DNA of 62,561 nucleotides from CAZWDL01 sp964632995 (GCA_964632995.1 CAZWDL010000032.1:1-62561), one strand, 5' to 3'; positions 8,303 through 17,799 are shown, numbered from the stretch's first letter. Numbers and translations are program-made. The notes: generated by a model not told the origin, from the letters alone.

Positions 8303-9043
8303 ATGCGCAGAGGAGACGCAGAGCGCCACAGAGGGAAGATCTACGAAGATGAATTCGTCGAACACCTGTTTAACCGTATGTCCCGAACCTATGGGATCAC
8401 CAATTACATTTCCTCTTTTGGATTCGCAGAAAAGTGGCGGCGTCAATGTATTCGTCAAATTGACTGGAATAATGGCCTAAAGGAGGGCTACGACCTGATG
8501 TCGGGTATGGGAGAGTGTTGGAGTTTAATAATGGATGCCAGCGAGGGAAAGGTTAAAATTACGGGCGTCGATATTTCTTCAGCGATGAATAACAAAGCTG
8601 GAGAGTATCTGTTTCGGCATCCCAACTGGCAGATAGCCATAAGGGAAGAAAATATGCTTCGGAACAGGATAGAATCCGCATCGGCCGATTTCATCACGTC
8701 TACCTTTGGCCTGAAGACCTTTTCGGAAGAACAGCATGCGGTACTGGCAAGGGAAATAAGTAGAATCCTGAAAAAGGGCGGGCAGGTGTCTATGATCGAA
8801 GTATCAAAGTCAAAGGCCTGGCCATTGCGGATTCTTTTTATGTTCTATCTAAAACGCGTCATTCCCCTGATCGGAAAACTCTTCATGGGTAACTCCCGTG
8901 ATTACCGGATGCTGGGCATCTACTGTGAAGCTTTCGGCGATTGTCGCAGCTTCAGGGATAAACTGGAAAAAGCAGGGATACAAACTGGATACAAGGAATA
9001 CTTCTTCGGATGCGCAACGGGGGTAGTCGGAGTTAAACTTTAA
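8303..9043 (+). CDS. Class I SAM-dependent methyltransferase (UbiE/COQ5-like)
   Basis: 246 aa. A UbiE-like start region (LFNRMSRTYGITNYISSFGFAEKWRRQ) is followed by motif I as YDLMSGMGECWSLIM, ITGVDIS, and ADFITSTFGLKTF where a SAM-pocket acidic residue is usual. A hydrophobic segment (LRILFMFYLKRVIPLIGKLF) recalls demethylmenaquinone methyltransferases. Motif I has lost the usual D-x-G-x-G spacing. The first 11 or so codons are encoded by a GCAGAGG/CGCAGAG-type intergenic repeat, so the true start may lie further in, or the repeat may have become the 5' end. The acceptor is unknown. Confidence 0.75.
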   Translation: MRRGDAERHRGKIYEDEFVEHLFNRMSRTYGITNYISSFGFAEKWRRQCIRQIDWNNGLKEGYDLMSGMGECWSLIMDASEGKVKITGVDISSAMNNKAGEYLFRHPNWQIAIREENMLRNRIESASADFITSTFGLKTFSEEQHAVLAREISRILKKGGQVSMIEVSKSKAWPLRILFMFYLKRVIPLIGKLFMGNSRDYRMLGIYCEAFGDCRSFRDKLEKAGIQTGYKEYFFGCATGVVGVKL

Positions 9044-9066
9044 AAGCTCGTTGGATGATAAATATT

Positions 9067-9082
9067 TAACCCGGATTATTCA
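9067..9082 (+). repeat. Partial copy of the CCGGATTATTCA dispersed element
   Basis: The segment AACCCGGATTATTCA is the end sequence of the MITE-like element described at 30421-30646. Only one end is present, between the methyltransferase and the epimerase. Confidence 0.55.
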
Positions 9083-9108
9083 GAAAACCACTAATTAAAA
9101 ACAACGAC

Positions 9109-10062
9109 ATGACCATTCCTCCCCTCCACACTGTTCTCGGCGCATCTGGCGCGACAGGCAGAGCAGTCATCCAAGCATTACAAGATAGAAATCTAGACAT
9201 CAGAGCTGTCGGCAGAAGCATAGCCCGGGAAGATACCGAAAATGTCAGGGCAGATTTATTAGGGGCAGACGAAGCCCAAAGAGCCATTGAAGGTTCTTCC
9301 CACGTTTACCTGTGTGTAGGCCTGCCCTACCGCGCCAAGGTCTGGCTGCGCGACTGGCCGCGGCTGATGCAAAATGTCATTGATGCCTGTGCGGCGGCGG
9401 AGGCCCGGCTGATATTTTTCGATAATGTGTATATGTACGGTCCGCCTCCGCTAGCCGTTCCTTTTGACGAAAGTCATCCACAGCAACCCGTGACCAAAAA
9501 AGGAAAGGCCCGCAAGCAGACCGCCGATCTTTTCCTGAAAGCGGTCGACGAAGGGAAGGTCAAGGGCCTCATCGGGCGCTCCGCCGATTTCTACGGCCCT
9601 TATGCCGTGTACAGCCCCTTTTACATTTCTTTTCTGGAGCGGATGCTGGAAGGTAAAGCTCCGCAGGCGCTCGCCCGGCCGGGTGTAAAACACACGTATG
9701 CATACACACTCGATAACGGAAGAGCCCTGGTCGCCCTGGCCCTGGATGAGTCGACCTACGGCGAGGTGTGGCATCTACCTGTGGGCCGGCCCATCACGAT
9801 AGAAGAAGTGGTGGAAATATTCAACGAGCACCTCGGAACGAACTACGAGGTGAGTTTCCTGCCTCCCTTTTTGCAAAAGCTGTTATCTCTTTTCATGACG
9901 GATTTACGGGAAGCCGGGAAGATGAACTATCAGTTTGAAACGGAATACATCATGTCTTACGACAAGTTTAAAAATCATTTTCCGGAGTTTCGCGCGACAC
10001 CTTATGAGGAGGGAATTGAGAAGATGATCGCCTCTTTTAAAGAGAACGGAGGAATAAGGTGA
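9109..10062 (+). CDS. NAD-dependent epimerase/dehydratase family protein
   Basis: 317 aa. The Rossmann loop GASGATG lies near the N-terminus (residues 10-16). The FDNVYMYGPP strand and KGKARKQTADLFL helix occupy the SDR active-site positions, and RSADFYGPYA and HTYAYTLDNGRALVALA follow as in extended SDRs. The best description is an NAD(P)-dependent sugar-nucleotide or flavonoid-reductase-like SDR. It is the last gene of the + strand block and ends before a strong hairpin. The exact reaction is unknown. Confidence 0.83.
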   Translation: MTIPPLHTVLGASGATGRAVIQALQDRNLDIRAVGRSIAREDTENVRADLLGADEAQRAIEGSSHVYLCVGLPYRAKVWLRDWPRLMQNVIDACAAAEARLIFFDNVYMYGPPPLAVPFDESHPQQPVTKKGKARKQTADLFLKAVDEGKVKGLIGRSADFYGPYAVYSPFYISFLERMLEGKAPQALARPGVKHTYAYTLDNGRALVALALDESTYGEVWHLPVGRPITIEEVVEIFNEHLGTNYEVSFLPPFLQKLLSLFMTDLREAGKMNYQFETEYIMSYDKFKNHFPEFRATPYEEGIEKMIASFKENGGIR

Positions 10063-10083
10063 AAAAGCAGAATAGCCTGAGGA

Positions 10084-10114
10084 AGCCCCTCCTGGCGCTG
10101 CTGCGCCAGGGGCT
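10084..10114. terminator. Hairpin between convergent genes
   Basis: CCTGGCGC, loop TGCT, then GCGCCAGG, extended by AGCC/GGCT. It lies 22 bases after the epimerase stop and before the converging DUF481 gene, so it probably serves as a terminator. There is no T-run. Confidence 0.6.
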
Positions 10115-10223
10115 GGCTTGCTCGAATGAAATTTCTTGATTTTAGTGTTCCCCTTGCTCCGAGAAGTGATGAGTAACGTGAAACACAAAGCCCAAAAGAA
10201 TCGCACTTATCAAGATGTCGGGT

Positions 10224-11243
10224 TCACCATTCCCATCCCACGCCCCACTGCACCACGTAGTCCGTTCCTCCGCCTCCCTCGACGGGCTGGTTATCAAAAT
10301 TGAGGTTAAAGCCCAGCCGGATGTAGAAGTCCCAGGGAAGGTCGTATTTAGTATTAATGGCTACTTCCGCGCGCCAGCGGCCGGCCTCTGTGAGGCTGGG
10401 GTAGGCGACGGCGCGGGAGAACAGGTTAAAATCGCCCACGTCGTACATATTGAGCTCCGTACCAAAATAGCCTTCCAGGCTGCGGCGGTCGGGGGCATCG
10501 CTGGAAAACGTTTCATTGTTGAAGTTGAAGCCGGCGCCGAGTCCCCAATAGACCTGATTGGTGTGGATGAGATATTTGCCTAGCCCCAGGCTGGTCATTG
10601 TCCGCAGGTTCACTTTTTGTTCGGTACTTGAGAATGTACTGACAGAAGCCAGGGCATACCAGTCGCGAGGCAGGAAATACCGAAAACTCAGTCCTCCTTC
10701 GGCTCTCCGGATCGGATCAGTCTCTTCCTGATTCGAAGTGACCAGGCTATAGGAGAGGCTGGTCGACCAGCGCCGGGCCAGGTATCCCAGCTTCGCGTTC
10801 AGATTGCTTTGACGCAGGTTTCGGGCTGTCGTCAAGCTGAAGCCCACATCCACCGAGGCGTACAGGCGGCTCGCGAAGGTTTCATCCACTGATTTCAGGT
10901 AGACGATTTCCTCTAAATTCACTTCTTCTCTGCCCCCCTCATCGATTAGGATAGCCGTTTTACCATCGCCGATACTTTCCAGGCGGCCATTGAAGCGCCG
11001 TCCGTTGGAGAGGGTAATCAGAAAGCTCGTCTGGGTGTGAATTTCTTTGATTCCCTCCCATTCTATCTTGAAATCGCTGTCGCTGTAATCGGTTTTCATG
11101 ACCAGCACGCCGCGGTCCATATCCTTGACTTCGCCGACGATGTAGTTGCCGTTCATAAGAATGAGGGAGTCAGTTTGGGCAGACAACTCTAATAAAGCAA
11201 AAAGGAATACTATAATGAAAAAGAAAGAGGAAGTAATCTTCAT
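10224..11243 (-). CDS. DUF481 outer-membrane beta-barrel protein, copy 1
   Basis: 339 aa from ATG 11243 (an alternative GTG lies one codon upstream). A signal peptide ends at LSAQ. An N-terminal small beta domain (LILMNGNYIVGEVKDMDRGVLVMKTDYSDSDFKIEW) precedes a C-terminal DUF481 barrel with alternating strands and a terminal aromatic (GVGWEW). DUF481 proteins are salt- or stress-related outer-membrane barrels of uncertain function. A second full copy lies at 27249-28268 and a fragment at 11352-11702, so the gene has been copied within this block. Confidence 0.85.
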   Translation of the reverse strand: MKITSSFFFIIVFLFALLELSAQTDSLILMNGNYIVGEVKDMDRGVLVMKTDYSDSDFKIEWEGIKEIHTQTSFLITLSNGRRFNGRLESIGDGKTAILIDEGGREEVNLEEIVYLKSVDETFASRLYASVDVGFSLTTARNLRQSNLNAKLGYLARRWSTSLSYSLVTSNQEETDPIRRAEGGLSFRYFLPRDWYALASVSTFSSTEQKVNLRTMTSLGLGKYLIHTNQVYWGLGAGFNFNNETFSSDAPDRRSLEGYFGTELNMYDVGDFNLFSRAVAYPSLTEAGRWRAEVAINTKYDLPWDFYIRLGFNLNFDNQPVEGGGGTDYVVQWGVGWEW

Positions 11244-11351
11244 CACGGATTAGATTTGGAAAATAAAACAAAGAAAGCTCAACCTGATTTTTGGGATATA
11301 AAGGCCACAAAAAATGAGCATCTCTACTACTTTTTTGGGGAAAAAGGTGGC

Positions 11352-11702
11352 TTATTTCATAAGATGAAACAAGAAGCAATCTTTTTCCTTAGGCCGCAGG
11401 CTCTGCGCCTTCGTAAAGCTGAAACCGACAGCTGCCGAAGCGTACAGACGGCTGACGAAGCTGTCGTCTATCTCTTTCAGGTTGACAATTTCCCAATGGT
11501 TGACCTCCAGCCTTCCGCCTTCGTTGGTCAGTATGGCCACCCTTTTGTTTCCGGCACTTTCCAGTCGACCATTGAAGCGCCGGCCGTCGGAAAGGGTGAT
11601 CAGAAAGCTCGTCTGAGCGTAAATTTCCTTGATTCCCTCCCATTCGATTTTGCAGTCATTGCCGCTGTAATCCGTTTCTATAGTCAGCACGCCGCGATCC
11701 AT
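11352..11702 (-). pseudogene. DUF481 protein fragment, copy 2
   Basis: 116 codons match residues about 44-147 of the neighbouring DUF481 protein (MDRGVLTIETDYSGNDCKIEWEGIKEI... KAQSLRPK). The signal peptide and the whole barrel are missing. Homology begins right where a dispersed element ends (near 11706) and is lost after SLRPK. It is closer to the N-terminal domains of both full copies than to anything else, so it is a remnant of a third tandem copy. Confidence 0.85.
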
Positions 11703-11706
11703 GGCT

Positions 11707-11820
11707 TTAGCCCGGATTATTCATGGCAATTTCATGAATAATGACGACAAATGATCGAAAATATTTGATTTTCAAATATTTGGTCAGGGTTAACCCTGAC
11801 AATCGTAAAATTTTGGAAAA
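11707..11820 (+). repeat. MITE-like dispersed element, copy B
   Basis: It begins CCCGGATTATTCATGGCAA, folds back with CATGAATAATG, continues GACGACAAATGATC, and ends near AAAATTTTGG. It shares its first 50 or so bases with the copies at 27112, 30421 and 32717 (reversed). It separates two broken genes, the DUF481 fragment and a shortened thioredoxin-like gene. Confidence 0.65.
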
Positions 11821-11828
11821 CAGTTTAG

Positions 11829-12305
11829 TCAGACTGGCCGCGGTAAATCCGTCAGCTGGTCAGGCAGGCCAACCCAGCGGACGATGCCGTCATTATCGAT
11901 CAGTACGGTCATCGGCAGGCTGGCCAGTCCCTCTTCGCCGTCGCCGAAGGCATTATGGGTCTGCCTGGTCTGGTCACTCACTACGGCCGACTGAAAGTCC
12001 ACCCGTTTCAGGGTCCGGTTTACCTTTTCGGCATTTTCATCCGTAATAGAGAGGAAGATGAGATCCGCGCTGTCGAATTTTTTCTGCAATTCATTCATAT
12101 GCGGCACGGCCTTGATACAAGGGCCGCACCAGGTGGCCCAGAATTCGAGGACGACGAACTTATCAGAGAGGTCTTTGTCGGCGGGAGTATTGGCCATCCA
12201 ATCCGTGATGTGGATAGCCGGCGCTTTTTCACCGACGGTGATATTAGACTGTGAAAAGGCATTCAAGCCAAGCAAGACCAATAAGGGGATTAAAATCTTA
12301 GTCAT
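11829..12305 (-). CDS. TlpA/thioredoxin-like protein, C-terminally shortened
   Basis: 158 aa from ATG 12305, chosen because MTKILIPLLVLLGLNAFSQ is a clean signal peptide; an in-frame ATG 11 codons upstream adds a charged stretch. The redox motif WCGPC (within LEFWATWCGPCIKAVPHMNEL) and the cis-Pro region SLPMTVLIDNDG place it in the TlpA/ResA group of periplasmic thiol-disulfide oxidoreductases. The frame ends LTDLPRPV, adjacent to the dispersed element copy at 11707-11820. The thioredoxin fold looks nearly complete, but a downstream domain seen in many Bacteroidota homologues is absent, so truncation by the repeat is likely. Confidence 0.75.
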   Translation of the reverse strand: MTKILIPLLVLLGLNAFSQSNITVGEKAPAIHITDWMANTPADKDLSDKFVVLEFWATWCGPCIKAVPHMNELQKKFDSADLIFLSITDENAEKVNRTLKRVDFQSAVVSDQTRQTHNAFGDGEEGLASLPMTVLIDNDGIVRWVGLPDQLTDLPRPV

Positions 12306-12465
12306 TTTTCGAGTTTTAGTGCTTTTGAATAGATGCATTGACGCACTTTTTAAGAATAATAGAAAGAATAGCTCTACTCATAGTTTAAATGAAGTAGAAT
12401 GCACAATGTTTGGAGAGCGCCGAAGCATCAAAAATAAAAACGCCAAACCGGAAAAATCACTCCCT

Positions 12466-13018
12466 TTATTCCATCTTATAAACCGCTTGTCCTTCCTTAA
12501 TCGTCTCCAATACTAGCAGACGGTGCCAGTCGCCCCAGTAATAGGTGTGCATGGAAAAGAAAGAAGGAATCATGCCCAGCGCTTTCATGGAATCCAGTTG
12601 ATCCTCCCGGGTGGTTTGGGCGTGTATCACGACAGTGCGCCGGTCCTCGTTTCCTTGCGTTTCGGCGGCTGCCCGCACCACCTGGACGTACTGATCGATC
12701 GACGCGTCGCCGTTGCAGTGGGTAAGAATCTGCCAGTCGTTGGCGAAAGCCGTTTCTACATAGCCTTTCACCGCTTCAAAGTCTTCAATTGCCGGATATC
12801 CTTTGTAGGAGGCCGGCTGGCCGGGAGGCGCCGGCAAAGGCAATTTTGCCGTCTTTGACCACAACGGCCTCCACATATTGAGGCTCGTCGCCTTCCATGG
12901 TCAGGATATCGCCGTTGTAGTAAACGGCGGCGGAATTGGTGGAATTTTCAGCGTTTTGATCGGGGGCTCCGCAGGCTGCCAGCAAGAGCAGCACAAAGAG
13001 CAGCAGGAAAGTTTTCAT
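12466..13018 (-). pseudogene. YtcJ-like amidohydrolase relic with two internal deletions
   Basis: The N-terminus from ATG 13018 is a lipoprotein signal (LLLAACG) followed by AVYYNGDILTMEGDEPQYV, as in the intact amidohydrolase at 20267-22006. At about 12840 the frame shifts into a central segment of a YtcJ-type enzyme (YKGYPAIEDFEAVKGYV, ILTHCNGDASIDQYV, VVIHAQTTREDQ, HTYYWGDWHR). It then jumps directly to the family tail LLVLETIKEGQAVYK. About 550 bases remain of a gene expected to be about 1700. The HxH metal motif region is gone, so it cannot encode an active enzyme. Confidence 0.85.
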
Positions 13019-13074
13019 TGTTGGTAAATTTGATAGAAGTATGGTTTGGAATAAAAATCAAAATAACTCAATCT

Positions 13075-16000
13075 TCATGAGATATTTTTTTTCAAAATGC
13101 CCTTCACCGCGGGTAAGCTGACCGTCACCCGTAATCCTCCTTCTGCCTCATTTTCCAAACAAACTTTCCCCTGCAGCAGGCGCAGCAGGTCCTTGATGAT
13201 TATATATCCCAGCCCCGAGTCCATCGAGTCGGGCGCGGCCGGAGAATGATTAAAATTGAGATCCTGCAGTTCGCTGATTTTGCCCGGTGAGAGGCCCTGT
13301 CCGGTATCGGAAACGGTGAAAGTCAGGGACGCTTCATCCTGGGAAGCCGTTACGTGAATATGCCCGGCATCCGTACATTTCAGACTGTTGATCAGCAGGT
13401 TGTACAATATAATCTGTACCGGTTCCCGGCTGTGGTACACTTCGAAAGGACAAGACAGGTCATTGATCAGGTTCAGTTGTTTTTCGCCGGCTGCACCTTC
13501 AATGATTTTGAATATACGTTCGACGGAGGCATGCAGGTCGAACTTTTCGTATTCCAGGCGTATGCCGTCGCGCTGGTAGTTGATCCAGTTCAACAGGTTG
13601 CTGGACAGGTAAAACAACTCGCCGGAGGTCTGCGCCATTTCCCGGATGATTTCCTGTTGGCGTTCCGGGGGAAGGCGGTCCTGGTGCAGGGCCAGATTGC
13701 GCCCCGTGTGCTGCAGAAAACGAAGAGGCGCCAGCAAATCATGGTTGATGATGGACAGCAGTTTAAGGCGCAGCTGGTTGCTTTGCTCCAGTTGCTGTTT
13801 CTGACGGTTGAGGGTCTGCACCTGGGCTTCCAGGAGCGTTCTTTTTTCTTCGATTTCGCCGGTTTTCAGGGCGACCTCCGTTTGCAGGCGGCTTTGCTGA
13901 ATTCGCAGCTGCATGACGCGCCAGTAACTAATACCCCAGACGATCAGGGTCAGCAGGGTTAGCCAACCGGGCAAGGCATACCATTTGAAGTACCAGGGAT
14001 AGGGAACATAAAGAGATAGCTGCTCCTCCTGGTAATTGCCGGTTCCGAAACCCAAAAGTTTTAGAATATGAAGGGTATGGCTTCCCGGACCGAGATCGCT
14101 CAATCCAATTTCCATATCGCCCTCCTGGCTTAGGGTTCGCCAGGTACTTTCCTCATCCAGCCGGTAGTAAATCTGGGCATTTTCGGGCCCGTCGAAGCGA
14201 CTTGATGCCAGCTGAATGTCTACCGAGCTGCTTTTTTCGGGTAGCCGAAAAATGCCGGATGAATCGGAAGTGGATATTTGCTGGCCCCGAGACAGCAGTA
14301 GATCGACCTGAAAAGGGGCTGCTCGCGGTGTATGCCAGGCCTGTAACTCAGGCGGCACCCAGAGCAGACCATCCATGGTAGGGAAGGAAAAGACGCCGTC
14401 CGGCAGGCGCTGAAAGCAGGGAATACAGCGACCGTTCATCTCCGTGGTGATCATGCCCTGCTGCTTGCCGAAGTACTGGAAAAAGATCATCGGCAGTTGT
14501 TCGGTGAATGCATCTTTGAGGTCCTGCAGTGCTACCCGGAACAGCCCCCGGTTAGTGCTGATCCAGAGGTTTCCGTAAGGGTCTTCCGCAAAACAGTGAG
14601 CGTATTGCAGGTAGCCGGAGGGGTCAAGGGGCAGGGAGCGAAATTCGCCGTCCTGCCAGGCGTGGATACCCTGGCCGTAGGTGCCGAACAGGTAAAATCC
14701 GTCTTTCTCCCAGATCGTCCGCACACAAGCATTTTGGAAATAAGGAACAGTATCAATTTGTCGGGTAGCCGTATCCAGCAGGTAGAACCCGTCGCAGCTG
14801 GCCAGCGCCAGCTTTCCACCGGGCCATTCCACCAGGGCGTTAAGGGATTCGTTGCCGGGATCGCCTTTCTGCAGCGGTGGAAAATCAAACCACTTGGTAT
14901 AGCGGTTTTCCCGGATCAAACCAAGCCCGGTAGCGTCCGCCACAACCATTCCCCTCTCCTGAGGCAGAAAAAGATGGAAACCATGTTGTTTATTGGCCTC
15001 AAAAGCAAGCAGTTCACGAGAGGGGAAGTGATAACGGTGAACAAAGTGCCTTTTACTAAACCACAGGTATTGATCCTTTTGGAAAAAGAATCTTCCCAGG
15101 GGGGCCAGTGCACTGATTTTTTCGTGTGTCCCAGCGGGCGCCTCTCCAAACTCCACTCCCCGTTCTGTCATTATATTACCGTTGGGAAGCAGAATTTGCC
15201 CGTAAGTGGATTCTACCGCATCCGTTTTGCCGGCTGCGTCCACCACCAAATGATTCAGCGGCTGGGATACCGCGCGGATCAATCCCCTGGACCGGGTTCC
15301 CAGCAGTAAGGTGCGATACGCGGGCAAATAAAGTGCTACGTTAATTTGATCTTCTATGGGGAGCCCGTCCGCAATTAGCGATCCCCGGACGGTGTCCTGT
15401 TGTAAGCGCAACACCCAGGCCCGGCTGCCGGATATCAGGACGGGGGCGGGCATATTGATGTGTCCAAAAAGTTGTGTCTTGTTGGAAAGCAAGCGTACCG
15501 TTTCATCACCGGCGTCCTGGAAAACTAACGGATACGGAGTCCCCAGTTGGCCCCGGTCCATATAGGGGCGAAAGCCCATGGCCGGATCGAACAGCAACAA
15601 GCGGCCGTTTAAAACACAGGGAGATGCTGCTGAAGGGAGAGAAGGGGCTGACTTTTTATAGATGGAATCGGAGGTAAAAACCATGAAATGAGGGAAGCGG
15701 GCATCCCATATCAGCGCACTATCCTGTTCGGCTGCAACCGGGGTGATTCCGGAATCCAGCCAACGTCCATCGGGTATGTCATACGCCTGTACCGAATGAA
15801 ATAAATCCCGTGAGCCGTACAAAGCAAATTTTTTCCCGGCAAAACGCATATAATCCCCTTCGGGCGAAGCCAGTTTCCGGAATCCCTCAGCTGTTTTCTG
15901 CCATAAAGCGCCTTCCCCATTTGAAAAGAAAAGGCGTTGATCGCGTCCAATACCTAATTCATTAATCCGGCTGGACTCCAGTTCCGGAATATTGCTTTGG

Positions 16001-16218
16001 TCAAAATGCGCAAACTGTTGTCCGTCGAATCGAACCAGACCGGCCTCCGTAGCGATCCACACCAGGCCGAGGCTATCCTGCACCAGGCCGTTGACAGCAT
16101 TGGAACGCAATCCGTTTTCCGTGTTGTAGCGGGTCAGGCTGAAACGGGCGGGCTGAGCACATACCGGTAGCGCACTCAGTAGTAGCAGGGATAGGAATAG
16201 AGACATTCGACTTTTCAT
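13075..16218 (-). CDS. Two-component propeller sensor histidine kinase
   Basis: 1047 aa. A signal peptide ends at PVCAQ. About 640 residues of periplasmic beta-propeller repeats (reg_prop type, for example GLVQDSLGLVWIATEAGLVRFDG) follow, then a Y_Y_Y-like domain, one membrane helix near 735-757 (ALPGWLTLLTLIVWGISYW), a coiled coil, HisKA with phospho-acceptor H826 (NHDLLAPLRF) and HATPase_c with N-box NLLINSLK and DTGQG near 971. Unlike SusR-type hybrid regulators it has no receiver or AraC domain. The partner is evidently the LuxR-type response regulator encoded just upstream. The ligand is probably an extracellular metabolite of the sulfatase/amidohydrolase block, which is inference. Confidence 0.92.
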   Translation of the reverse strand: MKSRMSLFLSLLLLSALPVCAQPARFSLTRYNTENGLRSNAVNGLVQDSLGLVWIATEAGLVRFDGQQFAHFDQSNIPELESSRINELGIGRDQRLFFSNGEGALWQKTAEGFRKLASPEGDYMRFAGKKFALYGSRDLFHSVQAYDIPDGRWLDSGITPVAAEQDSALIWDARFPHFMVFTSDSIYKKSAPSLPSAASPCVLNGRLLLFDPAMGFRPYMDRGQLGTPYPLVFQDAGDETVRLLSNKTQLFGHINMPAPVLISGSRAWVLRLQQDTVRGSLIADGLPIEDQINVALYLPAYRTLLLGTRSRGLIRAVSQPLNHLVVDAAGKTDAVESTYGQILLPNGNIMTERGVEFGEAPAGTHEKISALAPLGRFFFQKDQYLWFSKRHFVHRYHFPSRELLAFEANKQHGFHLFLPQERGMVVADATGLGLIRENRYTKWFDFPPLQKGDPGNESLNALVEWPGGKLALASCDGFYLLDTATRQIDTVPYFQNACVRTIWEKDGFYLFGTYGQGIHAWQDGEFRSLPLDPSGYLQYAHCFAEDPYGNLWISTNRGLFRVALQDLKDAFTEQLPMIFFQYFGKQQGMITTEMNGRCIPCFQRLPDGVFSFPTMDGLLWVPPELQAWHTPRAAPFQVDLLLSRGQQISTSDSSGIFRLPEKSSSVDIQLASSRFDGPENAQIYYRLDEESTWRTLSQEGDMEIGLSDLGPGSHTLHILKLLGFGTGNYQEEQLSLYVPYPWYFKWYALPGWLTLLTLIVWGISYWRVMQLRIQQSRLQTEVALKTGEIEEKRTLLEAQVQTLNRQKQQLEQSNQLRLKLLSIINHDLLAPLRFLQHTGRNLALHQDRLPPERQQEIIREMAQTSGELFYLSSNLLNWINYQRDGIRLEYEKFDLHASVERIFKIIEGAAGEKQLNLINDLSCPFEVYHSREPVQIILYNLLINSLKCTDAGHIHVTASQDEASLTFTVSDTGQGLSPGKISELQDLNFNHSPAAPDSMDSGLGYIIIKDLLRLLQGKVCLENEAEGGLRVTVSLPAVKGILKKNIS

Positions 16219-16381
16219 ATCTTATCGTCGACTGTAAATGGAACCCAGATTCACCCCTCAATTTAACAATAAAATCCCACTGCCGCCTGCTCTTTCCTGT
16301 CACTCTTTTATCAAACCGGCTGTTTATATAAAAGATATTGAGTACTGTGAGTCAGGGGGAATGGCTTCGGGCCAATCCATT

Positions 16382-16984
16382 TTACCCCTTATAGTTAAAA
16401 ACAGCCGCCAGGTCCCAAAGCTGTTTGAGGTTTTCGGTATCGGTTTTTTCAAAGATTCGCTTTTTCAGGGTGGACACGGTATTCATTTTCAGATTCAGGT
16501 TAGCGGCAATCTCGCTGGTTTTGGTCCCCTGAAGTAAATAGTGAAGTACTTCCAGCTCGCGGGGTGTCAATTCTTCGAAGGGAGGCGCCGTATCGGTAAC
16601 GGGGGCGGGCGGATCGCCTTCCAGAAATTTTTTGACGGCGGCCAGCGTCGCTTCTTCCGAAGCGGTTTTGGATAGAAAGTGCCGAATCCCGTAGCGCTCC
16701 AGCGCACTCTGGTATACGGTTTTCGGCTGCATGGAAAAGATCATGATGGGCAGGCCGGGATACAACGCGACGATATTGGGCAGGATTTCCAGCACGCTGC
16801 CGTCGGACAGGGCGATGTCGAGGATCAAATGCGTATGGTCTTTTTCCTTAAGCCCTTGCATGAGTTTATTGCAGGAGTCCGCCTCATCGATTTCAGCAAC
16901 ATTCAGATTCAACTCCAACAACAGGCGCAGCCCCTTGCGAATCAGGCTGTGATCGTCGACCAGCAGTAGTTTGACTTTTTTCAT
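16382..16984 (-). CDS. LuxR/NarL-family response regulator
   Basis: 200 aa from ATG 16984, preferred over a GTG two codons upstream because MKKVKLLLVDDHS is the standard receiver start. The receiver acidic pair is DD10-11, the phosphorylation site is D56 (LILDIA) and the conserved Lys is in FLSKTAS. The C-terminal GerE/LuxR helix-turn-helix is LTPRELEVLHYLLQGTKTSEIA. It lies 163 bases upstream of the propeller histidine kinase on the same strand and is the likely output partner. Target genes are probably nearby sulfatase/amidohydrolase operons, but no operator could be identified. Confidence 0.92.
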   Translation of the reverse strand: MKKVKLLLVDDHSLIRKGLRLLLELNLNVAEIDEADSCNKLMQGLKEKDHTHLILDIALSDGSVLEILPNIVALYPGLPIMIFSMQPKTVYQSALERYGIRHFLSKTASEEATLAAVKKFLEGDPPAPVTDTAPPFEELTPRELEVLHYLLQGTKTSEIAANLNLKMNTVSTLKKRIFEKTDTENLKQLWDLAAVFNYKG

Positions 16985-17042
16985 GATCACTCTCTTTTGG
17001 TAATTTCCGTTTTTTGCCCCCTCTTTTCACTTACGCTCCCGT

Positions 17043-17799
17043 TCACTCCATCTGCTTCCGGTACACTGTTTCTCCCTCTTTGATCGTCTCGAGGATAGCT
17101 ATATCCTTTAGCGTCATGGGGTCCACTTTCAGGGGGATTTGGTCCAGAATGACGAAATCGGCCAGCTTGCCTTCCGCGATGGTCCCCTTGGTCTCTTCCT
17201 CATAGTGCTGGTAGGCGCCCCAGCTGGTAATGGTTTTGAGGGCTTCATAAGGCGCCAGGCGGTGCGGCCCTGCGGCGATCCGTCGAGTGTCATCTTGTGA
17301 AGCCGCCGATGCGATACCGGTTCGTGTAATCGGGACCATACCATTTACTATTCATGTATTGGGGAAAACTGTAGTCGATATAAGACACTACATCAATTTT
17401 GAGGTTTCCCTGTTCCGCAAAAGCAGCCAGCTATTCATGGTTGGTCATGGCGAGGCCTTCCTAGGCGGTGGTGTAACCGAAGCGCAGCGCCATTTCCTGA
17501 GCTTTATCGAGATAATAGTCAGCTAGCTCGGGGCTCGAAGGGGTCATGACCGGGAAGAAGACCGGAATGGCGGCCAACTCCTCCAGCACCCCGTTGGCCT
17601 CACCGGTGGCCCCGGCAAAGGCGATCCTGCCGTCCCGCACTACGATGGCCTCAACGTACTGCGGCTCGTCACCTTCCATGGTAAAGAAATCGCCGTTGTA
17701 ATAAACGGAGGCGGGCGATGCCGTCTCACCGGTCTCCTGAATATTCCCGCCACAGCCGGCGAGCGCCCGGGCAAATAGAAGAAGAAAAAACCGATTCAT
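17043..17799 (-). pseudogene. YtcJ-like amidohydrolase relic with TAG codons, frameshift and deletions
   Basis: Starting at ATG 17799 (MNRFFLLLF, lipobox ALAGC), the protein reads SVYYNGDFFTMEGDEPQYVEA, then jumps to a central part (VLEELAAIPVFFPVMTPSSP). In that part two in-frame TAG codons follow GYTTA and NHE, both explained by CAG to TAG. After RYRIGGFTR the frame is lost, TLDGSPQGRTAW continues in another frame, and a second jump leads to the C-terminal part (KTITSWGAYQHYEEETKGTIAEGKLADFVILDQ) and the tail ETIKEGETVYRK. It is the same subfamily as the relic at 12466-13018, with different parts deleted. Clearly dead. Confidence 0.88.
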
